From Lentimicrobiaceae bacterium (lineage in GTDB: Bacteria; Bacteroidota; Bacteroidia; Bacteroidales; F082): DNA of 33,230 bases. The notes under the pieces were generated by a model. It had not been told where the DNA came from. It did not search any database and worked only from the letters and a program-made list of their open reading frames with translations. The DNA is taken from assembly GCA_015061315.1 (NCBI GenBank), contig SUWV01000027.1, positions 1 to 33,230 of the forward strand, read 5' to 3'. Both the position numbers and the translations under genes were made by a program. Shown piece by piece: positions 7,116 through 15,087 of this stretch. Numbering within the stretch: the first letter of the stretch is position 1; every line of letters begins with the position of its first letter.

Positions 7116-7237
7116 TCAATAGGGGTGCCTTTTTTACGAAAGTAAAATGAAAGACAGGCTGAGATCACACCCTCTGAACCTGATACGGATAATGCCGAGA
7201 CAGGGAAATGAGACACATCAAAAATTCCTCCTATTGA
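7116..7237 (+). promoter_or_regulatory. TPP (thiamine pyrophosphate) riboswitch
   Basis: The core of the THI element is clear: GGGGTGCC at 7122-7129, GGCTGAGA at 7157-7164, ACCC at 7169-7172, GAACCTGAT at 7176-7184, GGATAATGCC at 7187-7196 and AGGGAAATG at 7202-7210. In this family TPP binding lowers expression of thiamine genes. Downstream, 7228-7237 can pair with 7116-7125 (ten positions, one wobble), which includes the conserved GGGG. That gives a plausible alternative fold for the switch. The controlled gene is the TonB receptor at 7274. Confidence 0.95.
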
Positions 7238-7273
7238 TTTAATTAAATTTAACAACAATTAAATCAATGCGTT

Positions 7274-9694
7274 ATGTTAAAACAAATTACAACAACTATC
7301 ATCGTAGCAGTCTTAATGCCATTAAATCTTCTTGCACAATTCAACATCTCAGGCAAGGTCATCGACAAGGAAAATCATGATATATTAATAGGTGCGCACG
7401 TTTCTTTAAAAGAAATAAATCTCATCACCGTCACCGATGAAAACGGCGATTTCATATTTGAAAATATCGATAAAGGAACTTATACCTTAGAAGCTACATA
7501 TTTAGGTTTTAAGAATTACTCCACTGATATCAAAGTCGTTAATAACACCAAAATAAAAATCGCGATGTCGATAGATTCCATGATGGAAGATGAAATCATT
7601 GTCACATCCTCGCGCGTTGGAGAGAAGACTCCCCTCACCTACTCCGAGATTTCTTCCGAAGAACTGAAACGCAGCAACCAAGGCGCCGACCTTCCTTTTC
7701 TTTTACAAAACACTCCGTCTGTCGTAGTCACCTCCGATGCGGGCGCAGGTGTCGGCTATACTAGCATGAGAGTCAGAGGCAGCGACCTCACAAGAATAAA
7801 CGTCACACTGAACGGAATACCCGTCAACGACGCGGAATCTAACTTAGTCTATTTCGTCGACTTGCCAGATTTGGCATCGTCGGTAGATAACATACAGATA
7901 CAGAGAGGCGTCGGTAATTCAAGTAACGGCGCAGCAGCATTCGGCGCTTCCATCAACATAAAAACTGACGAACAGACGACAGAGCCTTTCGCGAGACTGA
8001 GTTCCACATTCGGTTCTTTCAACACATTGAAAAACACTATCAACTTCTCATCAGGAAGAAACAATAATGGATTTAACTTCAACGGAAGAATAAGTAAAAT
8101 CAATTCCGACGGCTACATCGACAGAGCTTATTCCGACTTGTTCTCTTATCAGCTCTCAGCTTCATGGTCGGACGAAAACGACTTCCTTAAATTCATGATA
8201 ATGAACGGTAAGGAAGAGACATATCAAGCCTGGAACGGCTCACCGAAAGACAGCCTCGCCACAAATCCTACCTTCAACCCTTCAGGAATGATGTACGACA
8301 AAGACGGCAACTTCATAGGCTATTACGAAAACGAAATCGACAAATACGACCAATCTTACTATCAGCTACATTACGCTCACAGCTTCTCACAAAATATGAC
8401 ATTGACAGCTTCGGCATTTCTCACCACAGGAAAAGGTTATTACGAGAATTATAAAAACGACAAGTCATTTTCAAGTTACGGACTTCCTTCTTTCGTAATC
8501 GGCGAAACTGTCATCGAAAGCGTCAACCTCATACAACAGAAATGGTTAGACAACAAATACTACGGTTTCAACATCGCCATGAACCATAAAGTCGGGAGAT
8601 TCGACCTTAACTACGGAGGCAGTTGGAATCGTTACGACGGCGATCATTTTGGCATCATCAATTGGGCTGAATACGGCGTGCCTTTAAATTACAGATGGTA
8701 CGAAAACACTGGCAACAAACAATATTACAACGCCTTTATATCAGCTAATTACGAGTTAAACAGACATCTTAACTTATTCGCCGAGATGCAATATCGCCAT
8801 ATCAACTATTCCATAGACGGCATCCACGACGACCTTAATGACGTGACACAACAACATCTTTTCAACTTCTGGAATCCTAAGGGCGGAATCTTCTATTCCA
8901 TCAACGACAACAACAGCGCGTATTTCTCCGTCGCCTATTCCAACAGAGAACCGAACCGCGATATCTACACCGACGCCGATGAGATTCAAAGAGAACGCGT
9001 CACTCACGAAAAACTCACCGACTATGAATTAGGTTATTCCCACAGAAACAGGAAGATGGCATTGAACGCCAACCTTTTCTACATGGATTATAAAGACCAG
9101 CTTGTGATGACAGGCGAGATTAACAATGTGGGAAACACCATCATGACCAACGTAGATAAAAGCTACAGATTAGGCTTGGAAGGCAGTGCAGCTTTTCAGT
9201 TTAACAGGTATTTCGCCTTGGACTTCAACTTCGCTTTAAGTCAGAACAAGATTTTGAATTATGTCGATTATGTCGATAATTACGATGCCGATTGGAATTA
9301 TTTAGGACAGATTGAAGATAATTTAGGGAAGACGGATATTTCATTCTCTCCCAACATCATCGGAGGCTTGAATTTTAAAGTCACGCCTATCAATCACTTA
9401 GACATCGTCTTTCAGGAGAAATATGTCGGGCGACAATATATCGACAACACCTCTACCCTTTCAAGAAGTCTCGACCCATATTTCATAAGTAATGTTAATA
9501 TTAATTATGAATGGAAGCAGACTCTATTCAAAGACCTAAATTTCAATCTGAGTGTCAATAATATCTTCAACAGTAAGTATTGTAGCAACGCCTGGGTTTA
9601 CAAAGCCATTGTGGGCGGGGAAGAATATATTGAAGACGGATATTTCTCCCAAGCGGGGATCAACTTCATGTTCAGCGTTATTGTTGGGATATGA
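7274..9694 (+). CDS. TonB-dependent outer-membrane receptor, probably for thiamine
   Basis: An 806-residue outer-membrane receptor. A signal peptide (MLKQITTTIIVAVLMPLNLL, then AQ) is followed by a carboxypeptidase-regulatory-like domain at about 22-105. A TonB-box-like EIIVTSSR and the plug domain (about 110-230, including MRVRGSD, NGIPVNDAES and the VDNIQIQRG segment) come next, then a 22-strand-type barrel to the C-terminus. It should pull a scarce ligand across the outer membrane using TonB energy. The TPP riboswitch in its leader points to thiamine or a precursor as ligand; that is inference from regulation. No inner-membrane thiamine transporter or kinase follows, so the receptor stands alone here. 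ATG 7274 was kept because the signal peptide begins there; an ATG at 7266 is out of frame. Confidence 0.92.
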   Translation: MLKQITTTIIVAVLMPLNLLAQFNISGKVIDKENHDILIGAHVSLKEINLITVTDENGDFIFENIDKGTYTLEATYLGFKNYSTDIKVVNNTKIKIAMSIDSMMEDEIIVTSSRVGEKTPLTYSEISSEELKRSNQGADLPFLLQNTPSVVVTSDAGAGVGYTSMRVRGSDLTRINVTLNGIPVNDAESNLVYFVDLPDLASSVDNIQIQRGVGNSSNGAAAFGASINIKTDEQTTEPFARLSSTFGSFNTLKNTINFSSGRNNNGFNFNGRISKINSDGYIDRAYSDLFSYQLSASWSDENDFLKFMIMNGKEETYQAWNGSPKDSLATNPTFNPSGMMYDKDGNFIGYYENEIDKYDQSYYQLHYAHSFSQNMTLTASAFLTTGKGYYENYKNDKSFSSYGLPSFVIGETVIESVNLIQQKWLDNKYYGFNIAMNHKVGRFDLNYGGSWNRYDGDHFGIINWAEYGVPLNYRWYENTGNKQYYNAFISANYELNRHLNLFAEMQYRHINYSIDGIHDDLNDVTQQHLFNFWNPKGGIFYSINDNNSAYFSVAYSNREPNRDIYTDADEIQRERVTHEKLTDYELGYSHRNRKMALNANLFYMDYKDQLVMTGEINNVGNTIMTNVDKSYRLGLEGSAAFQFNRYFALDFNFALSQNKILNYVDYVDNYDADWNYLGQIEDNLGKTDISFSPNIIGGLNFKVTPINHLDIVFQEKYVGRQYIDNTSTLSRSLDPYFISNVNINYEWKQTLFKDLNFNLSVNNIFNSKYCSNAWVYKAIVGGEEYIEDGYFSQAGINFMFSVIVGI

Positions 9695-9821
9695 CTCTTG
9701 ACAATGACAATGACGTGAACGTATATTTTAGGCAGGCATTACGAGATCTGCTCTTCATACCTGCCTGTTGTCTGTCGTCCTTACAGGACTTAAATTTATC
9801 ATGAATCAAATGCGTGAGACT

Positions 9822-9949
9822 TGCCCACTGATTTCACTGATATTCACGGATTCTTTCTGTATCAATCCATACCAATCAGTGGGAATTAACTTATTCTCCC
9901 ACAAATTTCACAAATACACACGGATTTTTTCCGTGTTAATCAGTGGGCA
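9822..9949. repeat. Inverted-repeat block between convergent genes
   Basis: TGCCCACTGATT (9822-9833) and its perfect complement (9938-9949) bound the block. A third partial copy AATCAGTGGG lies at 9874-9883, and ACACGGA/TCCGTGT forms a 7-bp hairpin with a T5 loop at 9918-9936. A weaker AGGCAGG/CCTGCCT pair lies at 9730-9766. No gene is seen from 9695 to 9954. The block may end transcription from both sides. Confidence 0.6.
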
Positions 9950-9954
9950 ATTTC

Positions 9955-10344
9955 TCAGTTTTTCAGATTCTCAGATTCAACCTCTCCGTCCCATGTAAGA
10001 ATACCGCCGTCTAAGTGTATGACTTCAAAACCTGCGTCCTGAAGTTTTTCTGCTGCTTCCATGCTCTGACGTCCGCCACGACAATAAACAGCTACAGGAT
10101 TCTTCTTATCCAATTGTTTCATCATATCGTCAAAATGTTCTGAGGTAAAATCCAAGTTTTTTGCTCCAGGAATATGGCCTTCATTAAAAGCCTCTGGAAC
10201 TCTAACATCAACGAGTTGTATGTCGGGAGTCATTATTTCGGTACGAAACTCATTGGATTTAACAGATTTAATTTCCTTCTTTGAATCACATGAGGCAAAC
10301 GCCATCATTATAATTGCTGCAATAATAAAAATTCTTCTTTTCAT
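9955..10344 (-). CDS. Rhodanese-like sulfurtransferase lipoprotein
   Basis: A 129-residue protein with a lipoprotein signal peptide (lipobox AFASC, Cys19) and one rhodanese domain. The domain shows DVRVPEAFNEGHIPGAKN and the active-site loop CRGGRQS with Cys88. Rhodaneses carry sulfur as a persulfide on that Cys; being a lipoprotein, this one would act in the envelope, and its partner is unknown. The C-terminal ESENLKN and the TGA stop are encoded by CTGA-rich repeat sequence also seen at 19269 and 27507, so the natural end may have been altered by repeat insertion. Confidence 0.9.
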   Translation of the reverse strand: MKRRIFIIAAIIMMAFASCDSKKEIKSVKSNEFRTEIMTPDIQLVDVRVPEAFNEGHIPGAKNLDFTSEHFDDMMKQLDKKNPVAVYCRGGRQSMEAAEKLQDAGFEVIHLDGGILTWDGEVESENLKN

Positions 10345-10403
10345 CTTTTGTTATTTTTTAGTTAATGATAAAATATCTTCTAATTATGAATTATGAATTA
10401 AAA

Positions 10404-10454
10404 AGACGCATCAACGATACATTGTTTAATTTTTTCGGTATCGTCGACACGTCT
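10404..10454. repeat. Dispersed hairpin element, copy 1
   Basis: An imperfect 17-base inverted repeat (10404-10420 with 10438-10454; inner arms ACGATAC/GTATCGT) with loop ATTGTTTAATTTTTTCG, followed by CTAC. Copy 2 at 20326-20372 keeps the arm pattern and an ATTGTTTAnTTTT loop, so the two are related by descent. Confidence 0.75.
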
Positions 10455-10460
10455 CTACAT

Positions 10461-10489
10461 TGTTAATTGTTAATTCTTAATTCTTAACT
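10461..10489. repeat. TTAATTG-type tandem array over the ATPase 3' end
   Basis: Short AT units (TGTTAATTGTTAATTCTTAATTCTTAAC). The last residues and the TAA stop of the Ca2+ ATPase lie inside the array. Confidence 0.7.
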
Positions 10490-13230
10490 AACTTCTTTAT
10501 CGCTCTCATTGCTTCTCCTATAAATAATACAGGGAATGTTCCGACGATGATGTAAAGCCAATCGTTCAGCGACATAGGAGCTACGTTGAACATCTCACCA
10601 CCGAATGTCACGATGAGATATTGTCCTCCGAATATCACGAGTAAAGCTAAACCGAAACCAGCTAAAACGTCTTTGTTAAACAAGCCTTTCAAAGCTGAAC
10701 CATCGCTGTGGAATGCCTTAGCGTTAAACAGATTCCAGAATTGCAAGAAGACAAATATCGTGAAGATGTAAGTCTGTTCCAAAGAAGAAATGCCATGCGA
10801 AGCAATATTGAAGTTGAAGTAATTTCTGAAATATTCAGCAAACGAGAAATCAGCTAATGATGTAACTTCAGCATGTTTGAAATATTGCACGAGACCGAAC
10901 ATAAAGAGGACAAAGAAGATACCGACGCCGAATATCGACCACATCATAGGTTTAGTAATAATGTTAGCTTCTCTGCTACGTGGTTTCTCTTTCATTACCA
11001 TTTCTGATGGTGGCAAGGATGCTAAAGCTAAAGCTGCAAATGTATCCATGATAAGGTTCACCCAAAGCATCTGTGTCACTGTGAGAACCATCTCTGTTCC
11101 TAACAATGCGCCGAGCATCACGATGAGACATGCCGCCACGTTGATAGTCATCTGGAAGACAACAAATCTCTGAATGTTGATATATAACGATCTTCCCCAC
11201 ATCACAGCACGAGCGATACTGTTGAATGAGTTATCGAGAATTGTGATGTCTGAAGCTTCTTTAGCCACTGTCGTACCGTCACCCATCGAGAGACCTACCT
11301 GAGCCGCTTTCAAAGCAGGAGCGTCATTAGTACCGTCGCCAGTGACAGCCACTACTTCACCTTCGCTTTGTAACAATCTCACAAGACGTTCCTTATCCAT
11401 AGGACGTGCTCTCGACATAATCTTAATCTTGTGAATTATTTTAAGAGCTTCTTCATCAGAAAGCGCTTCCCAGTCCTTACCTGTAATATGGTTGACTTCC
11501 TTAGAGTCGGTGCCGAGCCACAAACCAAGCTGACGACCTATTTCTATGGCAGTACCTGGAGTATCGCCAGTGACGATCTTAACGTCGATGCCTGCCGACA
11601 TACAATTCTTAACAGCTTCTGCTACATCGCCACGGATTGGGTCAGCGATGGCGACAACACCTAATAATATAAAGTTTTCTGCTACGAGGTCATCGGTATT
11701 AGGGTCGAAAGATTGCTCATTAGGGTCACCTACTTTATATGCGAAAGCGAGAGTACGCATTGCCTTACCTTGATATTCCAGAAGTTGTTTCTCAACATCT
11801 AAGCGATAAGGAGTAATATCGACATTACCTTCCGGAGTTGCTATCTTGTTACAATGTTTCAACAAGATTTCAGGAGCGCCTTTTACATAGAATATCGGTT
11901 TTCCCATCGCTGGCGACTCAACTATAGAAGCCATGAATTTATACTTTGTTGAGAACGGCACCTGTTGATACATCTTAACTCCTTCTCTGAGCTGCATATA
12001 ATCAACGCCTTGTTTATTTAACCAAAGCAACAAAGCACCTTCTGTAGGATTACCGATAGCTTTTATCTTCTTCTCATCGCTGAAGTCCAAGAATGCTGTC
12101 GTGTTAAGAGCGAGACTTTCTTTGATGAGGTTACTTATTTCATTATTAGAGAGTTGTTTTTCTGGAAGAGCAGGGAAACTCATATCATTAACGCTCATCT
12201 GATTTTGAGTAAGCGTTCCTGTCTTGTCGGTACAGATGACAGTGGCAGCGCCCATTGTCTCGCAGGCGTGCATCTTTCTCACGAGATTGTTAGCTGTAAG
12301 CATACGTTTCATGCTCAAGGCGAGGCTCAATGTCACGCTCATCGGGAGACCTTCAGGCACAGAGACGACAATGATAGTGACAGCCATCATCAAAGTATTG
12401 AGAAGATATTGAGCGAAGCTAAGCCATTCAAACGATTCGCTTTCTCCGAAGGTAAAATACATCACAAGACGCATCACTAGAATTACACCTGCTATGATAT
12501 AACTTGCTACGGTGATTATTTTTCCGAGATGATCGAGTTGATTGTCAAGAGGAGTTTTTATGTTGTTATCAATTTGTGAGCCTTGATAAACCTTACCCCA
12601 TTCTGTTGCGTCGCCTACCTTATCGACTATCATTACGCCATGACCGTCGATGACCTTACTTCCGCGAAGGACGTAGTTGGAAGGATAAGTAGCGTCTTTC
12701 TTAAAATCTTTAGGGTCGATGGTTTTCGTCGCCATAGGTTCGCCGGTAAGATCAGACTCATTGACTTGAAGAGAGAAAGCATCGATGAGTTCTCCGTCGG
12801 CAGGCACTTCGTCGCCGGTTTCGATGATAACGACATCGCCCACTACTATTTCCTTACGACCTATGACGGTGATGTTTCCATTACGTACCACCTTGACTTC
12901 TTCGTCATCGCTGACTTTATTAAGAACTTCAAATTTCTTATTAGCGCTCACTTCAAAGGCGAAGCCTATGCAGGTAGCAAGCATGATAGCCACGAAGATT
13001 CCTATCGGTTCGAATAAGACGGACAGACCTTCATCGTGAGCGAAGAACTCATAAAGAGAAACACCTACAGATAAGGCTAAAGCTATCAACAGTATTCTGA
13101 TGATAGGATCTTTAAATTTTTCCAAAAACTGATGCCAGAGAGATTCTTTCTCGGGAGGCGTTAAAACATTAGAGCCGTGCTTTTTACGACTTTCTTCAAC
13201 TTGTTCGTTGGTAAGACCTTTGTGTATCAT
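10477..13230 (-). CDS. Calcium-translocating P-type ATPase (PMCA type, P2B)
   Basis: A 917-residue membrane pump that should export Ca2+ from the cytoplasm using ATP. Domains in order: cation-transporter N-terminal domain (about 1-70), TM1-2, the actuator domain with LTGEP (TGES-like; about residue 157), TM3-4 with the ion-site motif VPEGLP, phosphorylation motif DKTGTLT with Asp335, nucleotide-binding domain (KGAPE), hinge TGDGTNDAPALK, then TM5-10. The PEGLP motif and overall length fit the plasma-membrane Ca2+ type in bacteria. No calmodulin-binding tail is expected or seen. It has its own promoter about 70 bases upstream; the stop lies within an AT repeat array. Confidence 0.95.
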   Translation of the reverse strand: MIHKGLTNEQVEESRKKHGSNVLTPPEKESLWHQFLEKFKDPIIRILLIALALSVGVSLYEFFAHDEGLSVLFEPIGIFVAIMLATCIGFAFEVSANKKFEVLNKVSDDEEVKVVRNGNITVIGRKEIVVGDVVIIETGDEVPADGELIDAFSLQVNESDLTGEPMATKTIDPKDFKKDATYPSNYVLRGSKVIDGHGVMIVDKVGDATEWGKVYQGSQIDNNIKTPLDNQLDHLGKIITVASYIIAGVILVMRLVMYFTFGESESFEWLSFAQYLLNTLMMAVTIIVVSVPEGLPMSVTLSLALSMKRMLTANNLVRKMHACETMGAATVICTDKTGTLTQNQMSVNDMSFPALPEKQLSNNEISNLIKESLALNTTAFLDFSDEKKIKAIGNPTEGALLLWLNKQGVDYMQLREGVKMYQQVPFSTKYKFMASIVESPAMGKPIFYVKGAPEILLKHCNKIATPEGNVDITPYRLDVEKQLLEYQGKAMRTLAFAYKVGDPNEQSFDPNTDDLVAENFILLGVVAIADPIRGDVAEAVKNCMSAGIDVKIVTGDTPGTAIEIGRQLGLWLGTDSKEVNHITGKDWEALSDEEALKIIHKIKIMSRARPMDKERLVRLLQSEGEVVAVTGDGTNDAPALKAAQVGLSMGDGTTVAKEASDITILDNSFNSIARAVMWGRSLYINIQRFVVFQMTINVAACLIVMLGALLGTEMVLTVTQMLWVNLIMDTFAALALASLPPSEMVMKEKPRSREANIITKPMMWSIFGVGIFFVLFMFGLVQYFKHAEVTSLADFSFAEYFRNYFNFNIASHGISSLEQTYIFTIFVFLQFWNLFNAKAFHSDGSALKGLFNKDVLAGFGLALLVIFGGQYLIVTFGGEMFNVAPMSLNDWLYIIVGTFPVLFIGEAMRAIKKLVKN

Positions 13231-13297
13231 TTTGCTTATAATATTGATTGGTTATTCTTTAATAAATCTATGACTTTAAATCAATTTATCGGAAATG

Positions 13298-13305
13298 CAA
13301 ATTTA
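13298..13305 (-). promoter_or_regulatory. -7 box of the Ca2+ ATPase gene
   Basis: TAAATTTG on the minus strand, leaving a leader of about 60 bases before ATG 13230. Confidence 0.6.
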
Positions 13306-13397
13306 CGATTTTTTTATTTTTATTAACAGTCATATCAGGAGATTTTAAATATTTATTTTCTTTTTATCACTAAATATATTGCTAAGACTTATTTATA

Positions 13398-13428
13398 TAA
13401 AAAAAAACAGAGAATGGCATTCTCTGTT
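13398..13428 (-). terminator. Intrinsic terminator after the DUF4251 gene
   Basis: AACAGAGAAT and its perfect complement (13406-13415, 13419-13428) form a 10-bp stem with a three-base loop, followed on the minus strand by nine or ten T. Confidence 0.85.
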
Positions 13429-13461
13429 CAAATGATTTAATGTAAAGCAAGACAAAGCAAT

Positions 13462-14112
13462 TTATGGCAGCGGATATAGTGTAGATGCGTTTTCCGGCGA
13501 GACCACATCACCTGTGAAAGTAGCCTGTCCACCGTCGTTGGCATAAAAGATTATCCTACCAGTACCGTTAGCTTGTATAAAGACTTTGAAGTTCACAGGT
13601 ATGACACCTGTCCATGTCCTGAACGAGCCTGTCACTACAAATGGTCCGTCAGCATCCGACATATCGATGCTATAGGATGTCAATGTTGCTGGAGTGTTAG
13701 GCGTATCCCACGACTGCCAGTTCCAGCCAGGCCAGCCAGGGCTGTTATATCCAGGACCCACGCCAGGTATTCCAGGACCATACCATGCCAAAGGCGTCAC
13801 TGCCGACGACGACACCGGATTGTTAAAAGCAATACTGATAGACACCTTATCGCCTATGATAGCGAAATAGTTTTGAAATGACGACACTGGCGACTCCTGT
13901 CCGAAAGGTCCAATAAAAGTATTGGCTTCCAATACGAAAGTAGTGTCCTCTACCAATTTAATCATCTCGGCACGCGACTGTGCCAACTCCGCCGCCTGCT
14001 TCTGCTTACGAGCCTCGCGACGTTCAATCCTCTCCATCTTGGCAGCACTCTGCGCATACAGACCGCCACTCAAGACAAGAAACAATGTCAGTGATAATAA
14101 TCTTGATTTCAT
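13462..14112 (-). CDS. DUF4251 family secreted protein
   Basis: A 216-residue protein with signal peptide MKSRLLSLTLFLVLSGGLYA, a charged helix (ERIERREARKQKQAAE), then a beta-rich domain matching DUF4251 of Bacteroidota. The match is seen in LVEDTTFVLEANTF, NYFAIIGDKVSISIAF, FKVFIQANGTGRIIFY and a closing G-D-V segment. An unusual insert rich in Trp, Gly and Pro (about residues 109-137, WYGPGIPGVGPGYNSPGWPG) interrupts it. The function of the family is unknown. I chose ATG 14112 because the signal peptide starts there; the frame extends upstream to 14181 without a convincing start. It ends at a strong terminator. Confidence 0.8.
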   Translation of the reverse strand: MKSRLLSLTLFLVLSGGLYAQSAAKMERIERREARKQKQAAELAQSRAEMIKLVEDTTFVLEANTFIGPFGQESPVSSFQNYFAIIGDKVSISIAFNNPVSSSAVTPLAWYGPGIPGVGPGYNSPGWPGWNWQSWDTPNTPATLTSYSIDMSDADGPFVVTGSFRTWTGVIPVNFKVFIQANGTGRIIFYANDGGQATFTGDVVSPENASTLYPLP

Positions 14113-14162
14113 AATACTTGATGTTTTTTCTCTTAAACACCAAATATCGGTTTTTGTTTTAA

Positions 14163-14205
14163 CGCAGGACTTAGAACTCATAGGCTCTGTGTTCTAAATC
14201 CCGCG
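14163..14205. terminator. Inverted repeat between pepE and the DUF4251 gene
   Basis: Arms 14163-14177 and 14191-14205 match at 13 of 15 positions (core TTAGAAC/GTTCTAA). No long T run follows, so a terminator role on the minus strand is only possible. Confidence 0.45.
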
Positions 14206-14220
14206 TCCCAAGTTCAATGT

Positions 14221-14982
14221 TTAAAGCACAAAGCTTGTCACGTCAGCGTTTGGCTCTAATTCAAGAGGTTCTGCACCATATTTGAAAACGACCATTTTCT
14301 TTCCACCTTTTAATATATACTTGTCACCGACAACCCATATAGCCGAAGCCTCACGGAGTCCAACGACTTTCATATTCTGATTTACAGCAAGATATTCGTT
14401 GATACGATCCTGACGAGTCTCACCGCCATGCTTAATCATCTTATCGATTTCCGGATGTGGATCTAAATAATGAGGATTGATTTGGAAAGGAATCAAATTC
14501 AAAGTTTTGAAAGAAGCTGGCTGCACTATAGGCATATCGTTGGTTGTGCATAAAGTAGGACATGCTATGTTAGAACCTGCACTCCATCCTATATATGGAG
14601 TTCCATTCTTGGCTACTTTAGAGATAGCTTCCATCAGACCATATCTATGAAGCTCAGCAACGAGATGGAAAGTATTACCGCCACCAACTACAATACAAGC
14701 AGCTTCATTAACCAAAGCAATCTTGTCTTCAACTTCATGAACAGAAACGAAATTATCCAATCCTAATTTCTCTGCAAACACTTTCTTAACTCTCGCTGTG
14801 TAAGCATCATAACTTTGAGGATATGGATTACCATTGATAAATACTCCAGCAAAAGGAACAAAAACGATTTTGCTGTCTGACTTCAAATTATTTTTTTCAC
14901 AGAAAGACTCAAGCTGACTCATAGGCCATGCTAAATAGGTCTCACCAAAATTTGTCGAATTACTAATTAATAAAAGATTCAT
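14221..14982 (-). CDS. pepE: Dipeptidase E (alpha-aspartyl dipeptidase, peptidase family S51)
   Basis: A 253-residue cytoplasmic enzyme that cleaves dipeptides with N-terminal aspartate, with no signal peptide. The nucleophile elbow GWSAGSN carries Ser134 and the catalytic His is in INPHYLDP (His171). GGGNTFHL and the N-terminal LLLISNSTNFGETYL are typical of the family. Length is slightly above the E. coli enzyme. Its own promoter faces away from the GH97 gene. Confidence 0.93.
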   Translation of the reverse strand: MNLLLISNSTNFGETYLAWPMSQLESFCEKNNLKSDSKIVFVPFAGVFINGNPYPQSYDAYTARVKKVFAEKLGLDNFVSVHEVEDKIALVNEAACIVVGGGNTFHLVAELHRYGLMEAISKVAKNGTPYIGWSAGSNIACPTLCTTNDMPIVQPASFKTLNLIPFQINPHYLDPHPEIDKMIKHGGETRQDRINEYLAVNQNMKVVGLREASAIWVVGDKYILKGGKKMVVFKYGAEPLELEPNADVTSFVL

Positions 14983-15003
14983 ATCTATAATTTTTTATTT
15001 TGC

Positions 15004-15011
15004 CAAAGTTA
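15004..15011 (-). promoter_or_regulatory. -7 box of pepE
   Basis: TAACTTTG on the minus strand, 21 bases before ATG 14982. Confidence 0.7.
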
Positions 15012-15046
15012 AGCATTTTTTCTTAATCAAATAAGATTATTTTTAC

Positions 15047-15054
15047 TATCTTTG
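15047..15054 (+). promoter_or_regulatory. -7 box of the GH97 gene
   Basis: TATCTTTG, 33 bases before ATG 15088. A TTG start at 15052 would lie inside the box and is rejected. Confidence 0.7.
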
Positions 15055-15087
15055 AATGAAATATTATCATCATTTAAAATAAATTTT

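Noticed and set aside
9730..9766. AGGCAGG/CCTGCCT as terminator of the TonB receptor gene
   Set aside because: The loop is 23 bases and no T run follows; support is too weak to call it.
12154..13039. Several plus-strand open frames of 60-144 codons opposite the Ca2+ ATPase
   Set aside because: They are shadows of a well-conserved gene, with no promoter and no recognisable domains.
15052..15087. Extended N-terminus of the GH97 protein from TTG 15052
   Set aside because: The TTG is inside the promoter box, and the signal peptide begins at ATG 15088.
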